A stretch of 8,731 bases of DNA from Bacteroidales bacterium. Its GTDB lineage: Bacteria; Bacteroidota; Bacteroidia; Bacteroidales; ML635J-15. The notes under the pieces are model-generated. The model ran no database searches. It saw only the letters and a list, made by a program, of their open reading frames with translations, and was not told the origin of the DNA. The stretch spans positions 1 through 8,731 of the forward strand of contig JAQVEY010000075.1 in assembly GCA_028697515.1 (NCBI GenBank). Direction: 5' to 3'. Position 1 is the first letter of the stretch. Each line of letters opens with the position of its first letter. Positions 1 through 6,900 of the stretch are shown here, piece after piece. A program made the position numbers and the translations under genes.

Positions 1-503
1 CATGTGACAGTATGACTGAAAGTGATATGCCTGTGATAATAACCAGAGATGAATATATGAGACGTATGAAAGATATGTCTGCACTTAGTGGTGGTACAGG
101 TTTCTACAAAGACCTTCCAGATGATTATAAAGTTATTATTAATACAAATCATCCTTTGATTGTTGATTTGAGTTCGAAAATAGAGAAAAAAACCTTGTCA
201 CAAAGATTAGAGTTGGATTCTAAACTTGAAGACTTGCAAAAGAATAAATCTGAATTGGAAAAAGCACTCGAAAAGTATAAAAAGGAGGAAGAAAAACCTG
301 TTGAAGAAAAAAAGAATCTTGAGGAAGTTAATGATAAAATACTTTCGCTCGAGGATGAAAAATCAGGTATTTACAAAGAATTTGGTAAAAAACAGAAAAT
401 CGTTAGTCAGTTATTCGACTTAGCTCTTTTGGCTAATAATTTACTTAAAGGCGAGTCTCTAAGTAATTTTGTTAGTAGGAGTGTAGATTTGTTGAAGAAA
501 TAA
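1..503 (+). CDS. htpG: Molecular chaperone HtpG (Hsp90), C-terminal part, 5' end outside the window
   Basis: This is the C-terminal portion (about 166 codons, reading frame entering at base 3) of the bacterial Hsp90 homologue, a cytoplasmic ATP-dependent dimeric chaperone. The ATPase domain lies upstream of the window. The frame is open to the left edge, so the ATG at position 12 is internal and not a start. Recognition rests on the stretch PVIITRDEYMRRMKDMS, the following NTNHPLI motif, and the ending LALLANNLLKGESLSNFV, which match the C-terminal dimerisation domain of Bacteroidetes HtpG as I know it. Between NTNHPLI and LALLANN lies a very charged Lys/Glu-rich helical insert (roughly bases 170-400), likely coiled coil, a feature I associate with Bacteroidetes HtpG rather than the shorter E. 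coli form. The stop TAA at 501-503 runs straight into the terminator hairpin. The next gene, clpS, is convergent. Confidence 0.93.
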   Translation, partial: CDSMTESDMPVIITRDEYMRRMKDMSALSGGTGFYKDLPDDYKVIINTNHPLIVDLSSKIEKKTLSQRLELDSKLEDLQKNKSELEKALEKYKKEEEKPVEEKKNLEEVNDKILSLEDEKSGIYKEFGKKQKIVSQLFDLALLANNLLKGESLSNFVSRSVDLLKK

Positions 504-536
504 AAAAAGCTGTACGGATTCCGTACAGCTTTTTTT
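502..536. terminator. Bidirectional intrinsic terminator between htpG and clpS
   Basis: A perfect inverted repeat: the GC-containing arm AGCTGTACGG (508-517), a 3-base loop ATT (518-520), and the complementary arm CCGTACAGCT (521-530). It is flanked by six As (502-507) and six Ts (531-536), so the full stem can reach 16 bp. The T run follows the stem on the plus strand and the A run gives a U tract on the minus strand, so it can terminate both htpG and clpS. It starts inside the htpG stop codon and ends about 10 bp from the clpS stop codon. Confidence 0.93.
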
Positions 537-545
537 GCATTATTT

Positions 546-836
546 TTAATATATAGTTACCCTAAGTCCCTTATTTACTAGATTTTCTTTAAGAGGTTTT
601 AAAGATTTATAATCTCCCTTTTTAATATCGCATTTGCCATTATAATGTGTTATAAAGGCACATTGCTCAGCTTGAATTATGTCGTGATTACATACTTCGA
701 CCAGACAGTTAATCACATAATCAAAACTGTTGATGTCATCATTGTATAAAACTAAAAGTCTATTCTTGGTCTGCGAATCAGACTGCGAAATCTCATTTTT
801 TTGAGTTGGGTTTAGTATTTCTTGATTTTCATTCAT
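546..836 (-). CDS. clpS: ATP-dependent Clp protease adaptor ClpS
   Basis: This is a 96-residue cytoplasmic adaptor that delivers N-degron substrates (proteins with bulky hydrophobic N-terminal residues) to the Clp AAA+ unfoldase/protease. The family signature is present: LLVLYNDD at residues 27-34 with the Asn32-Asp33-Asp34 triad that holds the substrate alpha-amino group, followed by FDYVI, and EQCAFITHYNGK around residues 57-67 with His64 matching the conserved ligand-binding His. The C-terminal KGLRVTIY is the last beta strand. The first 25 residues are polar, as expected for the flexible N-terminal extension that engages the Clp ATPase. The ATG start is the only Met before the fold, and the length is normal for the family. 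No Shine-Dalgarno sequence is visible; a TAnnTTTG box sits almost directly upstream. It lies 117 bp downstream of the giant envelope gene on the same strand but probably has its own promoter. Confidence 0.95.
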   Translation of the reverse strand: MNENQEILNPTQKNEISQSDSQTKNRLLVLYNDDINSFDYVINCLVEVCNHDIIQAEQCAFITHYNGKCDIKKGDYKSLKPLKENLVNKGLRVTIY

Positions 837-841
837 TTATA

Positions 842-849
842 CAAAGATA
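842..849 (-). promoter_or_regulatory. Candidate -7 box for clpS (TATCTTTG)
   Basis: On the minus strand this reads TATCTTTG, a full match to the Bacteroidetes -7 consensus TAnnTTTG. It ends only 5 bases before the clpS ATG, so transcription would start at or within a few bases of the start codon and give a leaderless or nearly leaderless mRNA. No TTG -33 element is present at the usual 17-23 base spacing, so this is half a promoter by consensus. Confidence 0.45.
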
Positions 850-953
850 CTGTATTTATAAATATAAAATTAATTTGTATAAAGGATTTTTTTATGATTT
901 ATAAAATCTGTTGATTAAAATATATCAGATGCTAATTATTAAACTGTTTATTT

Positions 954-3900
954 TTATTCAGCTGCCCTAGCTGTGGCCACGTCAACACGCTTTCCATCTA
1001 TTAGAGCAACAACAAAAGCATCCTTAACTCCACCTGCACGTACATTATTTAATCCAGCTTGAGCAGAGTTGTATGTTTTGTAAGCTCCTATTCTATAAAC
1101 AATTACTTTATTTCCAGTTAATTTGTATAATTTATTATTTCCGGCTAGACGTCTGAAACTGCTTTTAATAAAATCATTGACATCGGTTTTAAATACACCT
1201 AATTGTATATAATATCCAATAACAGGTTTTTTCTCAGTTACTTGATTATCATCTGTTAAAGGTTCGTTATTATCATCAATATTATTATTGTTATTATTAT
1301 CAGCTAAATTGATATTGTCTTGATTATTTGGTTGAACTCTACCCGTCGAAGTTACTATAATTTGATCTTTTGGTACTGTCTCCATTTTTGAAATTAGAGT
1401 TGCAGCCTCATAATTATTAACTCGTTTGCCATCAATGTATGCGATAACAAAAGCATCTTTTATTCCCAATTGTCTGATTCTGTTTTGTTCTTCTATCGCC
1501 GTGTTAAAGTCGTAGTATTTTCCACATGCGTGACGAATAAAACCGTTGCCGTAGGCATCGTACATTAATGGGCTTAAATTATATAAACGATCAGAACTTA
1601 CTTGCTCTTTATAAACACCTATTTGTATGCAATAGAATACTCCTTTAGTTTTCTGTAAATTAGTCTCAGCCGCAAGATTAACATTATTGTTTCTGTTAAC
1701 TACAACATTTGTATTTTCATTATTGTTTACAACGGTGTTTACATTATTGTTGTTGGCATTGTTTACATTTGTATTGTTGTTATTAGTGTTATTATCAGCA
1801 ATATATTCAGGTTGTACAAGTATCGTTCCTCCGTTTTCTACATTCCTAGCTTCATAAACTTGTATTCTCCTGCCTTTGTAGTATGCTATAATAAATGCAT
1901 CTGTATATCCAATTGCTTTAACTTGTTGCAAAGCTGTTGATGCCGAATTGAAAGTATAAAATAATCCTGCAACATATCTAAATAAATTGCTTCCAGGAAT
2001 ACTTTCTATGAAGATTGGCGTTAAGCCGATGAATGCATCATTTGCAACATTTTGACGAAATGCACCGATTTGTATTCTGTAGCATAATTCATCTGTTATC
2101 TCAAGCACTGGGATTGGATTTCGGTCAGAATAAAAACTGCCCCTACTTGCATCTATTATTGTCTCAGTTGCAGAATAGCGATTATTAGTAGTATTATTGT
2201 TTGTTCTGTTGTTATTTGTTACATTATTGTTTACAATAGTATTGTTATTATTTGTTCTGTTGTTATTATTTTCATTATTATTTGTTCTGTTGTTATCAGT
2301 TATATTGTTGTTTTTTCTGTTGTTATCAGTTATATTGTTGTTTGTTCTGTTGTTATCAGTTACATTGTTGTTTGTTCTGTTGTTATCAGTTACATTGTTG
2401 TTTGTTCTGTTGTTATCAGTTACATTATTGTTTGTTCTGTTGTTGTCAGTTATATTGTTATTAGTATCATTATTAATATTTTCGGCAATAACATCATTAC
2501 TCGTCAAATCAGTTTCTGTTATTCCATAATATGTTAATACCATCGGGTTTTTATCGTCATTTGTTATTGAAAGATCATTTGCTGCATTAATATGGCTTAA
2601 CCCTGTTCTTAAAAATCCCGTTGCTTTATATAATTTATCAGTCAGTGACTGTTCCGGAGTTTTACCGTTAAATTTTATAATTACATCAAATAATGCCAAA
2701 GATTGTGCAATATCATATTCTCCGACATTATTCAAACTGTCGCTTAAAGGACGTATCTTGTTGTCTTTTGGGAGTGCATTTGAATTATAGTAGGCTTCGG
2801 CAATGTCTCTTTTTGTGAGCAGATATTCTTTGCTTAATGAGGCATATTGTTTTAATTGTTTCAAATAATTTTGTTGTGCTTTTTTTAGCTTCTTCTGAAG
2901 TTTTTTATATTCATCAAGGGATTCGGAATATTCCATAGACTTGGTAATCTCTTTTATAAGCTTTTCATTTATCTTAATGTCAGAACTTAATGAAGTTAAC
3001 TTATTCTCGGTACTAGCAAGAAAGGATATGGTTGATTTATCATAATTATAATCAAATCTGTAATTATCAGGAATTTCAACTAGTTGTCTGTTCGAGTTAT
3101 TTTCTGGATTAATATCTCTGTTGGCTATGTTACGAGAATCGTGATTTGTGTTTATATTATTATCGACATCATTGTTATTATTATCATTATTAACTATATT
3201 ATTGTTATTGGTATCATTGTTAACTATATTATTGTTATTGGTATCATTGTTAACTATATTGTTGTTAATGGTATCATTGTTAACTATATTGTTGTTATTG
3301 GTATCATTGTTAACTATATTGTTGTTATTGGTATCGTTGTTAATTATATTGTTGTTATTGGTATCATTGCTAACTACATTATTGTTTGTATTGTTTTCAG
3401 CAATCTGAGTATGTTTGTTTACCAATCTCATATTTTTTTCAGATATCTCTGAAAGAGAATTTAGTTTATCATTATTTACATTTAAACTGATACCTGATGT
3501 AAGAATCTCGTTTTGATTTTTGATAATACTTTCGCCAGAAATCATTACTTCTTCGAGCATATAAAAGTCTTTGCTGTCAACGATTTTATTAACTCTATCA
3601 TTAAAGTTTACAATATCGCGTTGCATTTCATCAAAACTTTTATCAGGGTATTCTTCCTCAATTTTAAAATAATTCTCTATAATAATTTCTTTTTGAGCAT
3701 TTACAATTTCATTATTTAGTGAAAGTATTTTTTTATCTAATTCATCATTTAAAGTTTTTATTTCATTAATAATAAGTGATTGTCTTTGCGGTGTTGCAGA
3801 TTCGTATTCTAGACTTAGGGCTTCGGTTCTGTTTTTAATCTCATCTGCTTCTTCAATTAGGCTTGCAATTATTTCAGGATTTATTCCGTTATCGTTTTCT

Positions 3901-6900
3901 GCAATAACACTATACAACATTCTTTTTTCGATTGAGGTAACCAGATTAACGAAATTGTTTGATTCGTCAATGTTTATCAAATCTTTAGATTGCTGATATA
4001 ATCTGTCGTTTTGTAGAAATGAAAATATGTAGGAGTAATACATATTGGCTAATTCTATTTTCTGATAAGCTTCTGCATATCTTTCAAGTTTGATTTTTTC
4101 ACTTTGTGATGTTTCAGCTTGTATTTTTAATTTGTCTGAATTCTGTTTTAACGAATTTGCTTTATCCGAATACTCCGATGTTTTTTCATTATTCAGATTA
4201 TATTTTCTTATTATTTTTTCATAAGTTTCAAAATCGGAATACATTTGGTCGATGCTTGAAGCGAAATATTGTAAAGTTTGTTTTATCCCTGAATCAATAA
4301 TTTCGTTAGCCTGAATAATTATATCATTCTTCTTAATTTCATTTTTCGTTTTGTCGGCATCGGCAAACAATCTTTGTGCATTTTGAAGTTGGGCAGTAAT
4401 ATTCTTTATTGTATTGTTAGTCTTGGTATCAAAAAGTAATTGCTGGTTAAGTTCTGCGATAATATCAGAAATATTTGGTTCAGGTTTGTCTTGTTTTTGA
4501 AGCATTTTTATTTCAGAGATATTTTCAACAATCTTTGAGTCAATATCCGATTTTAGTATTTCTAAATATTTAATTCCTGGCGAATCTCCTGTTTTGTCAA
4601 GTGTTCGCAGGTCTGCAATTTCGGTTTCGAGGCCTTTCGAATCTTCGATTAACTTGTCCGTTTCGGTAATTTTTTGTCTTACTTCTGGTCTAACTGTAGT
4701 CTGTTTTAAATCATTATAATCTGAAATTATTGTTTCAATATTTGTTATTGGAATAGCAGTAAGAGAAGAATTAATAACTGTTTCATTATTCTTTATTTCT
4801 GATTGGAGGGAGTTAATTTCAGCTATAATTTTATTCTGATCCTCAGTATTGCTGGTTGCATCAAATTCGCGTTCTTTTTGCTTTACGATTTTTGTCAACG
4901 AATCATTTTTCGCAATTAATGTTCCTGTATATATCGTTTTTTCTGAAGCCACCTCACTAAATTTATTCTGATATATCTCTGTGTCAACAAAAACATTTAC
5001 GTGTTCCATATTAGCAATATCAGTAGTGCCATATAGAATTTCATCTAAGCTAGATGCCGGAGTGTAAAGAGACATATCTGCATTTATTTTATCCTGAACA
5101 GAAGCTAATTCTTTTAATGAAGTCTGATTAACGGAAATCTTTAATAGTTCAATTTCATTATTTAAACTGCTAATATTTAAATCAGGATCATAAAAAAGGC
5201 CATCCTCAACTTTTAGACGAGAATCATCTATCAAAGCTATTTTCTTATCAATTGCATTAATTTCATAATTTATAAATTCTATTTGAATATCATTTTCTTT
5301 TATTTTTGCTATCAAGTCAATTTTTTCGTTTTCATAGCTTTTAATATCATAAATATATTTCTCTCTTATATCAAAGTCTTCTTCATTTTTAGCCAAATCC
5401 AGTTTTACTGTAATTCTTTCGTTAAGTTCAGTGAGTTTTTCTTGTAACGGAATGTTGTTTTCTTTGTATGGTTTTAGTTTTTCGAGTTTTTGTTCCTTTT
5501 CTATTTCAAGCTTGGCTAAATATGTTTCGTAAGGGAATTCAATTTTTAAATTATTTATTTCATTTTCTATTTTCTTCACATTATCAAGTAAACTCTTTTC
5601 ATTTCGTGGAGTATTATCCAATACCCTGACTTCTTTGCGATAATAGGTTATTAGTCCTTTTAATTGATTAGAGGCATCTGAAAATGCTTTAGAAATATCA
5701 TAAAGTTCTGCTGCTTCGAGTGATTTTTCATTAGCCAGATTAGTTAAACTGTCTCTTAATTGTACTGTTTTTAAATCTGTTTTGGTTTTTATTTGATTTA
5801 TCTGTTTATTGAGTTCTTTTACTTCTCCAAGTCGTATTTCAGATAGCTTAAAAGCTGAAGCCGCATATTCTAGGTATTCAGTAGATTTTGATTCCATATC
5901 ATCAAGTTTGGATATAGAATTCTGAATTAAAACATCAGCATCTGTTTTTATCGTATCTTTTGGTATTATCGTGTTTTCCGCAACATTTAAGGTGTCAAAC
6001 ATCGTACTAGCTCTTATCTCTTGTCTTTTTGTAAGTTCAGTTATTGCAAGTGGATTTACTTCCAGATTAGAATGTCTGTATATGTCAGACATGGTTTCAA
6101 GTTTTCTCTTTTGGGGATTTTCTTCAGTTAATATCCAGTAAACAGAAATCTTGTCTGCAGTTGTCTCACGTGTGGAAGAGAAAAATGCTGTTTCATTGTA
6201 TCTGTCAACAGTATACATGATATCATCAAAAGGCGTGTTAATAGGGAAATCTAAATTTTCGGGTTCCGACCAAAAATTGTGTTTTGTGTCCCATTCTGTT
6301 TTAAAAATATCATAACCCCCCATACTATTATGGCCTTTTGAGGAAAAATAGAGGGTAACTCCGTCTTCACTCAAAAATGGAAAAGCCTCATCATATTTTG
6401 AATTAATTGCATTAGGCAGCTTTTGTGGAGTAGTCCATTTATCATTTTCTTTTCTAGACATATATATATCTAGACTGTTTTTTCTACTGTCGCCATAGCT
6501 ACTAAAAAATAGTACGCTGTGTATCTCTGAAATATACATTAACTCATTTTCGTCATTATTCTTATCTGCCTTTCCCTTGAATTCTTCAGTTTTTACAATT
6601 ATGCTTCCCCCAAAATCATTTAAATTATACGAATAATGAAAATTTGCTCGGTTGACTTTTTTATTGCTTAAAACATTTAAATCGTATGCGTACTTGACTA
6701 GTTCGATGCCGTTATCTGCCATAGAGATGTATTGCTCAACCTCAAAATTTACAATATCTTTATTCCTAGCACTGAGTTTATAAGTATCGTAATATCTTAA
6801 GGCTTTTTCGAAATCATATAAATAATGATAACCTAATCCAATGTAAAATGTGGCAGGGTTTATTCCTTTTCCCTCGGCATACTCTAGATACTCAATTCCG

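Larger units (their letters stand above)
957..2087 (-). other. Three C-terminal SPOR domains of the giant protein
   Basis: Each copy opens with a beta strand of the SPOR type, YRIQIGAFR (1696 onward), YCIQIGVYK (1845 onward) and YYIQLGVFK (1985 onward). Each has a central R-Y/H/R-x-x-G-x-Y/F strand (RYVAGLFYTF, RHACGKYYDF, YRIGAYKTY) and a helix with a closing strand (DAFIIAYYKGRRI, DAFVIAYIDGKRV, DAFVVALIDGKRV). This matches the SPOR fold, which in characterised proteins binds peptidoglycan glycan strands lacking stem peptides. Copies 2 and 3 share the closing IDGKRV exactly and look closest to each other. The third copy ends at the protein C-terminus. Confidence 0.85.

Noticed and set aside
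226..423. Plus-strand 65-codon Lys/Arg-rich frame inside htpG
   Set aside because: It is an out-of-frame shadow of the charged coiled insert of HtpG; the A-rich codons give Lys runs in the shifted frame.
907..931. Possible hairpin downstream of the giant gene (ATCTG / CAGAT arms)
   Set aside because: Only five paired bases with a long loop and no following U tract of note, so it is too weak to call a terminator. No convincing terminator was found between the giant gene and clpS.
2197..2529. Plus-strand open frames of 110 and 70 codons, rich in Leu/Val/Phe or Cys/Tyr, across the second repeat array
   Set aside because: They are antisense shadows of the 30-bp minisatellite. A repeat with a period divisible by three and no stop in one unit stays open in that frame automatically. 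The hydrophobic content is just the complement of Asn codons, and no start context or family match is seen.
2247..3390. Tandem 30-bp arrays considered as a CRISPR-like or iteron structure
   Set aside because: The units are directly adjacent with no unique spacers, lie within an intact reading frame in phase with codons, and have no cas or replication genes nearby; they are coding minisatellites.
3084..3452. Plus-strand open frames of 122 and 86 codons, Ile/Val-rich or Leu-rich, resembling membrane proteins, across the first repeat array
   Set aside because: Same artefact as over the other array. The apparent transmembrane-like repeats are the antisense reading of Asn-rich codons in a gene with strong evidence on the other strand.
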